Positions 1 through 7,017 of a stretch of 20,264 nucleotides of DNA are shown here, piece by piece. The notes below the pieces were generated by a model that was not told the DNA's origin, ran no database searches, and saw only the letters and a program-made list of their open reading frames with translations. The first letter of the stretch is position 1. Every line of letters starts with the position of its first letter. The stretch covers positions 2,026 to 22,289 of the forward strand of contig DFJD01000005.1 in NCBI GenBank assembly GCA_002372875.1. Direction: 5' to 3'. The stretch comes from Clostridiales bacterium UBA3680. GTDB lineage: Bacteria; Bacillota; Clostridia; Lachnospirales; CAG-274. The translations under genes were made by a program, and so were the position numbers.

Positions 1-10
1 TTAAGAAAAC

Positions 11-36
11 GGCACTCCCCGTGAGTGTCTTTTTTT
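11..36 (+). terminator. Intrinsic terminator or attenuator just upstream of birA
   Basis: A 7-bp stem (11-17 with 23-29, one G-U pair) and a 5-base loop are followed by seven T residues (30-36). This is a standard rho-independent terminator. It ends only 14 bases before the birA start codon, and the gap holds just the ribosome binding site. It is either the end of the upstream gene or the terminator of a leader whose earlier part lies outside the window. Confidence 0.7.
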
Positions 37-50
37 ACGGAAGTGAGATA

Positions 51-989
51 ATGTACAGAAAAATACTGAATATATTGAAGGCGGATAATTCGGTGGTGTC
101 GGGTGAGTATCTTGCAAATGCCCTGGGGGTATCAAGAGCCGCCGTTTGGAAGAGTATAGATAAGCTGAGACAAATGGGCTACGATATAGAGTCGGTAAAG
201 CCTAAGGGTTACAGACTTACAAAAACAGATGTTTTAAGTGCGGCCGAATTTGGAGACGGTTTTATATATTACGATGAATGTACCTCCACAAACAATATCG
301 CAAAAGAGCTTGCGCATAAGGGGGCAAAGGAAGGTACGGTCGTTACCTGCGGAATACAGAATTCGGGCAAGGGACGAATGGGAAGAGTGTGGCAGGATAA
401 AAACGGAGACGGTGTTGCCTTTTCGGTGATACTAAGGCCGAATGTGCATCCTTCGGAGGCTCCCTGTCTTACTTTGCTTGCGGGAGTTGCCGCGGCGGAT
501 GTGTTAAGAGCGGAAACGGCAAAAGACATAGGGATAAAATGGCCAAACGATCTTGTTCTCGAAGGGAAAAAGCTTTCGGGCATACTTACGGAAATGTCAG
601 CCGAAACCGACAGAACGGAATTTGTGGTTGTGGGAGTGGGCATAAATGTGAACAATACATCCTTCCCGAAAGATATAAATGCGATATCGCTTAAGATGGC
701 ATGCGGAAAAGAGTTTTCAAGAGCGGATATCATAAAAAAAACATCGGCACGAATTCTTGAACTTTATAAAGACTTTGAGCAAAACCGTATTGACGGGATC
801 GTTGAGCATTACAACGAGCTTTGTGTAAATAAAAAACGCTTTGTTCGTGTTTTGGACGGGGCAAACACGGAAGGTGTTGCTTTGGGGATAAACAACAAAG
901 GAGAGCTTCTTGTGGAGACCGAAAAGGGAATTATTTCGGTCTTTAGCGGAGAGGTATCCTTAAGAGGCGAAGACGGAAAATATATATGA
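51..989 (+). CDS. birA: Bifunctional biotin-protein ligase / biotin operon repressor BirA
   Basis: Activates biotin with ATP and attaches it to the lysine of biotin carboxyl-carrier domains; the DNA-binding form represses biotin genes. Residues 1-60 form a winged helix-turn-helix (SRAAVWKSIDKLR at 28-40). The catalytic domain follows, with STN (79-81), the biotinyl-AMP loop GKGRMGRVW (106-114), KWPND (163-167) and GVGINVN (195-201). A small C-terminal domain ends in SGEVSLRG. At 312 residues it is the usual length for the bifunctional class. A GTG at 21 would add ten residues but sits inside the upstream hairpin; ATG at 51 has GGAAGTGAG a few bases before it and is preferred. It heads a compact plus-strand run that continues through the ABC-F gene. 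No promoter is visible between the hairpin and the start. Confidence 0.93.
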   Translation: MYRKILNILKADNSVVSGEYLANALGVSRAAVWKSIDKLRQMGYDIESVKPKGYRLTKTDVLSAAEFGDGFIYYDECTSTNNIAKELAHKGAKEGTVVTCGIQNSGKGRMGRVWQDKNGDGVAFSVILRPNVHPSEAPCLTLLAGVAAADVLRAETAKDIGIKWPNDLVLEGKKLSGILTEMSAETDRTEFVVVGVGINVNNTSFPKDINAISLKMACGKEFSRADIIKKTSARILELYKDFEQNRIDGIVEHYNELCVNKKRFVRVLDGANTEGVALGINNKGELLVETEKGIISVFSGEVSLRGEDGKYI

Positions 990-997
990 GGTAAAAA

Positions 998-1354
998 ATG
1001 GAAAATAACAATCGGGAAAGAACAGAAGAAAAGACGATACTCAGCTCTGCATCCTACTATAAGCATGGCTATTTTTTTAACGATGAATACAGCGCAATAC
1101 CCGATAAAATAAAACGGGAGCTCAGAGTTATAACGGTTTATCTTGCGGAAAATACGGGAGGGATCTCAATACTCGGGTTTTATAAGGACAGCGGAGATTT
1201 CTACATTGAGGTAAGCGGAGAGGAACTGGACGTAAATTATGACGAAATAAACGCACAGTTGGAGCTTAATAAAACTCGGGATGAAAATGCGGAGCTTTTT
1301 TCGGCGCTTTCTTTATGGTATCGCACATTTATACTTAAGGAAGTTAAGATATGA
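998..1354 (+). CDS. Small conserved-looking protein of unknown function
   Basis: I do not recognise this 118-residue protein with certainty. It has no signal peptide or membrane segment, is mixed alpha/beta in character and rich in Glu/Asp, and carries a central IPDKIKRELRVITVYLAE-like helix-strand region followed by GGISILGFYKD. It is likely cytosolic. The start is supported by GAGG seven bases before ATG 998. It lies 8 bases after birA, and its last four bases (ATGA) overlap the start of the dus gene, so it is almost certainly translated with both neighbours. Small unknown proteins in this slot between birA and dus are, as I recall, found in related clostridia, but I cannot name the family with confidence. 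Confidence 0.8.
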   Translation: MENNNRERTEEKTILSSASYYKHGYFFNDEYSAIPDKIKRELRVITVYLAENTGGISILGFYKDSGDFYIEVSGEELDVNYDEINAQLELNKTRDENAELFSALSLWYRTFILKEVKI

Positions 1355-2328
1355 AAATAGGCGGCGTCAGTACGATAAATAATGTCTTTCTTGCACCCAT
1401 GGCGGGAATAACCGACCGTTCATTCAGAATTATATGCAAGGAAAACGGAGCGGGACTTGTCTATTCGGAGATGGTAAGCGCAAAGGGCATAGCTCATAAC
1501 AATTCAAACACGAAAAATATGCTTATAACAAATCCCGAAGAAAGACCTGTTGCAATGCAGCTTTTCGGCTCGGACCCGGATATTATGGGTCGTATGGCGG
1601 CAAAGCTCAATGACTGTAAGGATATTGATATCATAGATATAAATATGGGTTGTCCCGCACCTAAAATAATAAAAAACGGAGAGGGCTCCGCACTTATGTT
1701 GAAGCCCGACCTTATAGGAGATATCGTTGCTTCGGTCAGTGAAGCATCGAACAAGCCCGTTACCGTAAAAATAAGAAAGGGCTGGGATAACGAGCATGTA
1801 AATGCTCCCTTGGTGGCACGAATTGCCATGGAAAACGGCGCTTCGGCAGTGGCTGTGCACGGCAGAACGAGGGCACAGTATTATTCGGGGGTCGCAGATC
1901 TGGACATTATAAGGGAAGTAAGAAAGGTGCTCGTTAATATTCCCCTTATAGGCAACGGAGATATAACCACTCCTCAACAGGCAAAGCACATGCTTGATTA
2001 TACGGGCTGTGATGCAATAATGATAGGCAGGGGAGCACAGGGAAATCCTTTTATTTTTAAAAGGATCGCACAATTTCTTGAGACGGGGGAGCTTCTTCCC
2101 GAAACGAGCATAAAAGAAAAGCTTACCACCGCACTTAAGCACCTTGATATGCTGATTGCCGATAAAGGGGAAATTGTGGGCATAAAAGAGATGAGAAAAC
2201 ATCTCGGCTGGTATACAAAGGGAATGGCGCACAGTGCCGCATTAAGGACAAAAATAAACGGAATTATCGACTATAACGAGCTTAAGAGCTTGATTGAGGA
2301 TTGCATTTATGAATTTGATGACCGTTGA
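1351..2328 (+). CDS. dusB: tRNA-dihydrouridine synthase (Dus family)
   Basis: FMN-dependent enzyme that reduces uridine to dihydrouridine in the tRNA D-loop using NADPH. The (beta/alpha)8 barrel shows APMAGITD (15-22), the NMGCPAPKI motif with the catalytic cysteine C101, KIRKGWD (140-146), HGRTRAQYYSG (170-180), GNGDI (201-205) and MIGRGAQGNPFIF (224-236), which covers the FMN-phosphate site. The C-terminal ~80 residues form the helical tRNA-binding domain. At 325 residues it is normal for bacterial DusB-type enzymes. It starts inside the stop of the preceding gene (ATGA overlap) and its own last 20 bases contain the start of the ABC-F gene, so all three are translationally linked. The DusB label follows overall similarity; the exact uridine position cannot be deduced from sequence. 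Confidence 0.93.
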   Translation: MKIGGVSTINNVFLAPMAGITDRSFRIICKENGAGLVYSEMVSAKGIAHNNSNTKNMLITNPEERPVAMQLFGSDPDIMGRMAAKLNDCKDIDIIDINMGCPAPKIIKNGEGSALMLKPDLIGDIVASVSEASNKPVTVKIRKGWDNEHVNAPLVARIAMENGASAVAVHGRTRAQYYSGVADLDIIREVRKVLVNIPLIGNGDITTPQQAKHMLDYTGCDAIMIGRGAQGNPFIFKRIAQFLETGELLPETSIKEKLTTALKHLDMLIADKGEIVGIKEMRKHLGWYTKGMAHSAALRTKINGIIDYNELKSLIEDCIYEFDDR

Positions 2329-4066
2329 GCAAATAAGTAAATTCTACGGAGAAAAAAGAATATTTGAAAACCTTTCCTTTGGAATAGAGACAGGGGATAA
2401 AATAGGTGTTATAGGCATCAACGGTACCGGTAAAAGCACACTTTTAAAGGCAATAGCGGGAATTGAGGAGGTAGACCGAGGAAAAATAAGTCGAATGAGA
2501 GGGCTTAAAACGGCATATCTTCCTCAAACTCCAGTATTTGAAAGAGATGAGTGCGCAATAGACTATGTTTTAAGGACCTGTGCCATAACGGATGTTACCG
2601 GCGAGAGCGAAGCGAAAACGATACTTACAAAAATAGGTATAGACGATATATATGCACGTTGTTCGGAACTGTCGGGAGGACAAAGAAAGAAAATAGCCAT
2701 AGCGGCGGCTCTTATAGCACCTGTGGACCTGCTTATACTTGATGAGCCCACAAACCATATAGACACGGAAACAATAGCTTTTATGGAGGGTATGCTGAAA
2801 AAGACCGCAAAGGCTTTGCTTCTTGTGACACATGACAGGTATTTTCTTGACAGAGTCGTAAATAAGACATTGGAGCTTGACGGAGGAAGACTGTATGTCT
2901 ATCATGGCAATTACAGCCAATTTCTTGAGCTTAAGGCACAAAGAGAGGATCTTGAGGCGGCAAACGAAAGGAAAAGACAGTCCTTTTTAAGACGAGAGCT
3001 CGAGTGGGTCAAAAGAGGCGCAAAAGCAAGAACCACAAAGCAGAAGGCAAGACTCGATCGTTTTGAAAAAGTAAGCATGCAGCAGTCTCCGCTTAAAAAG
3101 CAGGAGGTACAGCTGACGGGGCTTTCTTCTCGTTTGGGAAGAAAAACGATTGAGCTGCGAAACATTTCCAAGGATTATGACGGAAAAATTGTTATAAAAG
3201 ATTTCGGTTACACGGTATTAAAGGGTGACAGAATTGGGATCATAGGACCAAACGGAAGCGGTAAAACCACTCTTTTGAATATAATATCGGGCAAAACAGC
3301 ACCTTCATCGGGTAGCGTTGAGGTTGGGGAAACGGTAAAAATAGGCTTTTTTTCTCAGGAAAGCAATGACCTTGACAGGGAGCAAAGGGTTATTGATTAC
3401 ATAAAGGAAACGGGCAGCTACATAGATACCTCCGAAGGAAAACTATCCGCAACAAAGCTTTTGGAAAGATTTTTGTTTACGGATGATATGCAATATTCGC
3501 CCATCGGAAAGCTTTCCGGCGGCGAGAAAAGAAGACTTTTTCTTATGAAGGTGCTTATGAGTGCGCCTAACATTCTTTTGCTTGATGAGCCTACGAACGA
3601 CCTTGATATTGAGACTTTGCGTATACTTGAGGAATATCTGGAGGGCTTTGACGGTGCCGTTATTACGGTATCTCATGACAGATATTTTCTTGACAGAACG
3701 GCACAAAGAATTTTTTCTTTTGAAGGCGAAGGGAAAATAAAGCAGTATGAGGGCGGATATTACGCTTTCGAAGAGGCAAGACAAGAACCCGTAAAAGAAA
3801 AAAGTATAAAGGAAACGGTAAAAAGAGAGAATACTCATAAACCGCGCATGAGCTATAAGGATAAAAAAGAATATGAAAGCATAGAATCGGAGATAACCGC
3901 CATTGAAGAAAAAATAGCGGCTATAGACGATGAAATGCGCACCTGTGCAACAAACTATTCCGCATTGACAGAGCTGACAAATGAAAAGGAACAGCTTGAA
4001 AAGGAGCTTGAACAAAAAACAGAGAGATGGCTCTATTTGGAAGAGCTGGCGCAGAGTTTTCTTTGA
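2309..4066 (+). CDS. ABC-F ATPase, Uup/YfmR-like translation factor
   Basis: Soluble twin-ATPase ABC-F protein with no membrane domain. Members bind the ribosomal E-site; YfmR/Uup types help relieve stalled ribosomes. Domain 1 has GINGTGKST (36-44), LSGGQ (121-125) and LLILDEPTNH (141-150). The linker (about 200-285) is basic and helical as in ribosome-binding ABC-Fs. Domain 2 has GPNGSGKTT (313-321), LSGGEKRR (402-409) and LLLDEPTND (423-431). Residues ~515-585 form a charged coiled coil with MSYKDKKEYESIE-type sequence, the hallmark of Uup-like members. The start at 2309 is chosen over TTG 2294 because GAGGA (2296-2300) is 8 bases upstream; this overlaps dus by 20 bases. A resistance-type ABC-F is less likely because of the C-terminal coiled coil. 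It ends at a strong terminator. Confidence 0.92.
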   Translation: MNLMTVEQISKFYGEKRIFENLSFGIETGDKIGVIGINGTGKSTLLKAIAGIEEVDRGKISRMRGLKTAYLPQTPVFERDECAIDYVLRTCAITDVTGESEAKTILTKIGIDDIYARCSELSGGQRKKIAIAAALIAPVDLLILDEPTNHIDTETIAFMEGMLKKTAKALLLVTHDRYFLDRVVNKTLELDGGRLYVYHGNYSQFLELKAQREDLEAANERKRQSFLRRELEWVKRGAKARTTKQKARLDRFEKVSMQQSPLKKQEVQLTGLSSRLGRKTIELRNISKDYDGKIVIKDFGYTVLKGDRIGIIGPNGSGKTTLLNIISGKTAPSSGSVEVGETVKIGFFSQESNDLDREQRVIDYIKETGSYIDTSEGKLSATKLLERFLFTDDMQYSPIGKLSGGEKRRLFLMKVLMSAPNILLLDEPTNDLDIETLRILEEYLEGFDGAVITVSHDRYFLDRTAQRIFSFEGEGKIKQYEGGYYAFEEARQEPVKEKSIKETVKRENTHKPRMSYKDKKEYESIESEITAIEEKIAAIDDEMRTCATNYSALTELTNEKEQLEKELEQKTERWLYLEELAQSFL

Positions 4067-4077
4067 AATTTCGGTAC

Positions 4078-4106
4078 AAAAAAAGAGGCATCAAGCCTCT
4101 TTTTTT
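4078..4106. terminator. Bidirectional terminator between convergent operons
   Basis: A 12-bp perfect stem (4078-4089 with 4095-4106) has seven A residues on one side and seven T residues on the other, and a five-base loop ATCAA. It can stop transcription from both the ABC-F gene (plus) and the sensor kinase gene (minus). The kinase stop codon (4091-4093, minus strand) lies in the loop, so the last kinase codons form one arm of the stem. Confidence 0.9.
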
Positions 4107-5716
4107 GTATATGTAACCGTAAATTTACTGTATTGGTCAATTTCGCTTTCCACGGTTATTTTTGCATTGTGTTTGTCTGCAATAAGCTTGCCGATGGAAA
4201 GACCGAGGCCGTTGCCTTCTATTGATTTGTTGCGAGACTCGTCCTCTCTAAAGAACCTGTCAAATACATGTTCGGCAGTCTCTTTTGTCATACCCATACC
4301 ATAGTCTTTAACAGAGAAGAAGGGACCCTCGTCTGTCATACCGACTTCCATTTCTATTTTCTTGGGCTTTCCTCCGTTGTATTTCAGAGCATTCTGTATG
4401 AATATCCACATAAGCTGCTTTGTGAGATGGCTGTCGGCAAAAATCTCGACAGTGCCGTTTTCCGTGACGGAAACGGTCGCCTCTTCGTCGGAGATTTCAA
4501 CTTCTTTTGCAACCTCCTTAGCCGTTTCGTTAAGAGAAATCGTTTCAAAATTGCTTTTAAGCGTGTCGTTTTCCGCTCTTGCAAGAAAAAGAAGCTGGTT
4601 TATAAGCACGCCCATATGTTCGGTTTCATACTTTATGGAATCGATGGATTCGTTAAGTACATCGGGGTCGGATTTTCCCCAACGGTCTATAAGGTTGATA
4701 TAGCCTTGTATTACGGCGATGGGAGTTCTGAGTTCATGAGAGGCATCAGAAACAAAGCGTGTTTGCTTGTCAAAGGAAACCTGAAGTCTTTCTATCATTC
4801 CGTTAAAGGTTGTTACAAGCTTCTTTATCTCATCCTCTGTTTCGGGTTCCGCTATCCTCTTTTTTAAGTCATATATGGATATTTCTTCGGCGGCTTTGGT
4901 AATGTCGGATATTGGTTTTAGCATGGCATTGCTGAGATATTTTGCACCCATATAAGATACTATGGCGGCAAGAATGTTCAAAACCACAAAAACCGTTATA
5001 AATACAGTCATTACCGCCTGTTCGTGGCTGAATTTTCTGTATATTACTATATTATAAACGGAACCGTCATAAAATGTTTCTCTGTTTATTATAATATAAG
5101 GGTTGTTGTTTATCGTTCTGTTATAAAAGCCCCTATCGCCAATGTCTTCAATTCGGATATTATCAAAGGGCGTGTTGCCCTCGTTTCTTCCGAACGTGCC
5201 GTTTTCGGGCATTCTTCGTCTCGGAACAAAAGAAGTGGTTTCCTCGGTAAAGTCTTCTGTAAAGCTTGTATTGTCGGAATATGTTTGAGTTTCCCGTGAA
5301 AACCTTTCACGTCTTTCGCGGCGTCCTCTCGGAAAATTCGGGTTGTCTGACGGAAAATCTCCGAAACCGCCGGGAAGGGGATCTTCAATTTCTATTTCTC
5401 GGGCGGTGGATACGTCTATCCCGTTCATTCCGTTTTGCTTTACCCTTATTTCGGTATATTGATTGGGCTTTAATGCTTTCAGAGATGAGGCTGTTACAGA
5501 GCCCCCCTCTTTAATGAATTCGGCAACACTGTTTGCCAAACTTTCCATTTCGTTTTGAACGGAGTTTTTGTAGTAGAAATATGCCGCAGTCAATATCAGT
5601 GCCGATATTATAAGCAAAACAACGGTAAAAAAAACCGAATACATTACCGTTATTTTTTTGCTTATGGGAAGAGAATTTAATTTTTTGAATAAGTTTTTAT
5701 TCCTCGTCTTTTGCAA
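4091..5716 (-). CDS. Two-component sensor histidine kinase
   Basis: Membrane kinase that phosphorylates the regulator encoded just upstream. TM1 spans about 23-48, an extracellular sensor region ~50-233, and TM2 ~234-256. A HAMP linker follows (~262-314), then HisKA with DASHELRTP and phospho-acceptor H327, and the ATPase domain with N box (N442), G1 (DYGMGM 471-476), F box (FDRFFR 485-490) and G2 (GNGLGLSI 501-508). There is no PAS domain, which argues against WalK; the layout is closer to ArlS/CssS-type kinases. The extracellular part has a low-complexity Arg/acid/Thr-rich stretch (~130-170). The start is TTG at 5716, overlapping the regulator gene by 20 bases; the next in-frame ATG (residue 25) would cut into TM1. 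Its stimulus is unknown. Confidence 0.93.
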   Translation of the reverse strand: MQKTRNKNLFKKLNSLPISKKITVMYSVFFTVVLLIISALILTAAYFYYKNSVQNEMESLANSVAEFIKEGGSVTASSLKALKPNQYTEIRVKQNGMNGIDVSTAREIEIEDPLPGGFGDFPSDNPNFPRGRRERRERFSRETQTYSDNTSFTEDFTEETTSFVPRRRMPENGTFGRNEGNTPFDNIRIEDIGDRGFYNRTINNNPYIIINRETFYDGSVYNIVIYRKFSHEQAVMTVFITVFVVLNILAAIVSYMGAKYLSNAMLKPISDITKAAEEISIYDLKKRIAEPETEDEIKKLVTTFNGMIERLQVSFDKQTRFVSDASHELRTPIAVIQGYINLIDRWGKSDPDVLNESIDSIKYETEHMGVLINQLLFLARAENDTLKSNFETISLNETAKEVAKEVEISDEEATVSVTENGTVEIFADSHLTKQLMWIFIQNALKYNGGKPKKIEMEVGMTDEGPFFSVKDYGMGMTKETAEHVFDRFFREDESRNKSIEGNGLGLSIGKLIADKHNAKITVESEIDQYSKFTVTYTKKEA

Positions 5717-6380
5717 AATAGCCTACGCCCCTTATGGTATGTATAAGCTTGACCGAGTATTTATCGTCTATCTTCGTTCTTAAATATCTTACGTAAACAT
5801 CAACAACGTTTGTTTCACCTATGTAATCGTAGCCCCATACGTTGTTGAGGATCTGTTCTCTGGAAATGACAATGTTTTTGTTTTCTATGAGATACTGTAA
5901 AAGCTCAAACTCTCTTTTTGTAAGCTCAATTTCCTCACCTTTGTATTTAACGCTTCTTTTGGCAAGGTCCATAGTCAGGTCTTTAAGAGTGAGCACGGTT
6001 GACGAAGATGTTTTTGCAGGTGTTTTTCTCCTTGAAAAGGCTCTCAGTCTTGCAAGCAGTTCTTCAATGGCAAAGGGTTTTGTCATATAATCATCCGCTC
6101 CGCTGTCAAGCCCCATTACCTTATCCATGGTTTCACCCTTGGCCGTAAGCATTATTATTGGAACATCCGATTCTTTTCTTATTCTTCGACAAACCTCTAT
6201 ACCGCTTAATTGAGGAAGCATAAGGTCAAGAATAATAAGATCCGGTTCCTTCTCAAAGAACATTTCCACGCCGGTCCTTCCGTCGTTGGCAACAAAGACT
6301 TCGTAGCCCTCGTGCTTAAGTTCAAGCTCCACAAAGCGTGCAAGCTTTATCTCATCTTCAACAACAAGTATCTTGTCCAT
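5697..6380 (-). CDS. OmpR/PhoB-family response regulator
   Basis: DNA-binding partner of the kinase encoded downstream. The receiver domain (1-115) shows the acidic pair in VVEDE (residues 7-10), phospho-acceptor D52 in ILDLMLP, T79 in MLTA, and K101 in MTKPF. The winged-helix domain (~128-225) has ELTKREFELLQYL, the recognition helix region NVVDVYVRYLRTKID and the terminal hairpin IRGVGYF. An ATG at 6386 is only 2 bases from GGAGG (6389-6393), whereas ATG 6380 is 8 bases away, so 6380 is taken as the start (227 residues). The pair resembles ArlR-ArlS or similar systems; the target genes cannot be told from this window. The repeat-rich gap 6387-7017 lies directly upstream and must hold or border its promoter. 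Confidence 0.93.
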   Translation of the reverse strand: MDKILVVEDEIKLARFVELELKHEGYEVFVANDGRTGVEMFFEKEPDLIILDLMLPQLSGIEVCRRIRKESDVPIIMLTAKGETMDKVMGLDSGADDYMTKPFAIEELLARLRAFSRRKTPAKTSSSTVLTLKDLTMDLAKRSVKYKGEEIELTKREFELLQYLIENKNIVISREQILNNVWGYDYIGETNVVDVYVRYLRTKIDDKYSVKLIHTIRGVGYFAKDEE

Positions 6381-6474
6381 TTTCATTTCCTCCTTGTTTG
6401 TTTATAATACCCGTTTCGGTTTAAAAAGCCATTTGTTTTTCATTAGAAAAGGATTAAAGAAACATCGATTTATA

Positions 6475-6488
6475 CTCAAATCTGCTTT
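6475..6488 (+). repeat. 14-bp dispersed repeat, copy 1
   Basis: CTCAAATCTGCTTT occurs here and identically at 10072-10085. At each locus a TAAGGAACCACT-type 12-mer lies nearby, though in different relative order. This suggests that the ends of one repeat family are present at both places. Confidence 0.6.
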
Positions 6489-6603
6489 GAGTGAAATATT
6501 TCATGGTAAATCAACCTCACCCCTATCCCCTCCCCACCTTGGGGAGGGGAACAAGTCGCCGTTACATAAAATTTTTCCGCTTTCGGTATAATATATCAAA
6601 CAG

Positions 6604-6810
6604 TTACTTGATATTTGCGGTAGAGTATGCTATACTGTTATCAAAGCAGACCACTGTATCGTGTATGGACTTGGAGTATTGGTCTCCTATGTTTGCGAGC
6701 ATATCTGCTTTTTTTATGTTTACGGCTAAAATATCACTGTAATCAAAAAGAATAGTTACTTGACAAGAAAACAGAAGAGTTAATGCGTTCTCCCCTCCGG
6801 AATGAAGCAT
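6604..6810 (-). CDS. Doubtful 68-residue ORF inside the MITE-like element
   Basis: An ATG-started open frame covers most of the element interior. Its N-terminal half is read from one copy of the direct repeat, and its C-terminal half (KKADMLANIGDQYSKSIHD and onward) looks protein-like. No well-placed ribosome binding site is seen before the ATG at 6810. The second repeat copy has the matching frame broken by stops. It may be a decayed gene fragment or chance; kept only as a candidate. Confidence 0.2.
   Translation of the reverse strand: MLHSGGENALTLLFSCQVTILFDYSDILAVNIKKADMLANIGDQYSKSIHDTVVCFDNSIAYSTANIK
6718..6797. repeat. Direct repeat copy 1 (about 80 bp, 110-bp period)
   Basis: Begins GTTTACGGCTAAAATATCAC and ends at CTCCCCTCC. 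It is near-identical to 6828-6907 apart from a few substitutions and a two-base length difference in an A-rich run. It lies inside the MITE-like element, and the two copies start 110 bases apart. Confidence 0.85.
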
Positions 6811-6827
6811 TTGTTTAGCTTCTTTTC

Positions 6828-6907
6828 GTTTACGGCTAAAATATCACTGTAATTAAAGGATAGTTACTTGACAAGAAAACGGAAGGGTTAATGCGTCCTC
6901 CCCTCCC
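6828..6907. repeat. Direct repeat copy 2
   Basis: Second copy of the 6718-6797 unit. It shares the long blocks GTTTACGGCTAAAATATCAC and TAGTTACTTGACAAGAAAAC, and its end runs into the right terminal inverted repeat (6899-6937). Confidence 0.85.
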
Positions 6908-7002
6908 CAAGGTGGGGAGGGGTTGGGGGTGAGGTTGCGGAACTTAATGTGTTGAAGTCTATCTTTCACACTATTTCATACCGATTATCCGTTGAAATAC
7001 AG

Positions 7003-7014
7003 AGTGGTTCCTTA
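7003..7014 (-). repeat. 12-bp dispersed repeat end, copy 1
   Basis: Read on the minus strand this is TAAGGAACCACT, identical to plus-strand 10024-10035. It sits four bases beyond the end of the transglutaminase gene and may mark the outer edge of a larger element that contains the 6512-6937 element. Confidence 0.5.
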
Positions 7015-7017
7015 AAG

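Larger units (their letters stand above)
6512..6937. mobile_element. MITE-like non-autonomous element with 39-bp terminal inverted repeats
   Basis: Bases 6512-6550 and the reverse complement of 6899-6937 agree at 37 of 39 positions. Each end contains a further C/G-rich palindrome (TCCCCTCCCC, ACCTT, GGGGAGGGGA), so each can fold on its own. The ~350 bases between hold no transposase and no convincing gene. They contain the pair of direct repeats listed separately and a small hairpin at 6593-6614 (ATATCAA/TTGATAT). The overall form is a MITE or a large REP-type palindromic element mobilised in trans. No target-site duplication was established. It occupies most of the 630-base gene-free gap between the regulator and transglutaminase genes. 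Confidence 0.7.

Noticed and set aside
1504..2232. 242-residue minus-strand ORF
   Set aside because: Antisense to dus, which carries all its active-site motifs; no ribosome binding site or domain.
4268..4867. 199-residue plus-strand ORF
   Set aside because: Antisense to the catalytic half of the sensor kinase, where the coding frame is certain.
4091..6380. Idea that this two-component pair is WalR-WalK, partner of the yycHI-like genes
   Set aside because: The kinase lacks the PAS domain usual for WalK and the pair is 11 kb away on the other strand; the true WalRK is expected elsewhere.
6512..6937. CRISPR array in the repeat-rich gap
   Set aside because: There are only two long direct copies plus inverted ends, with no regular short repeat-spacer pattern and no cas gene.
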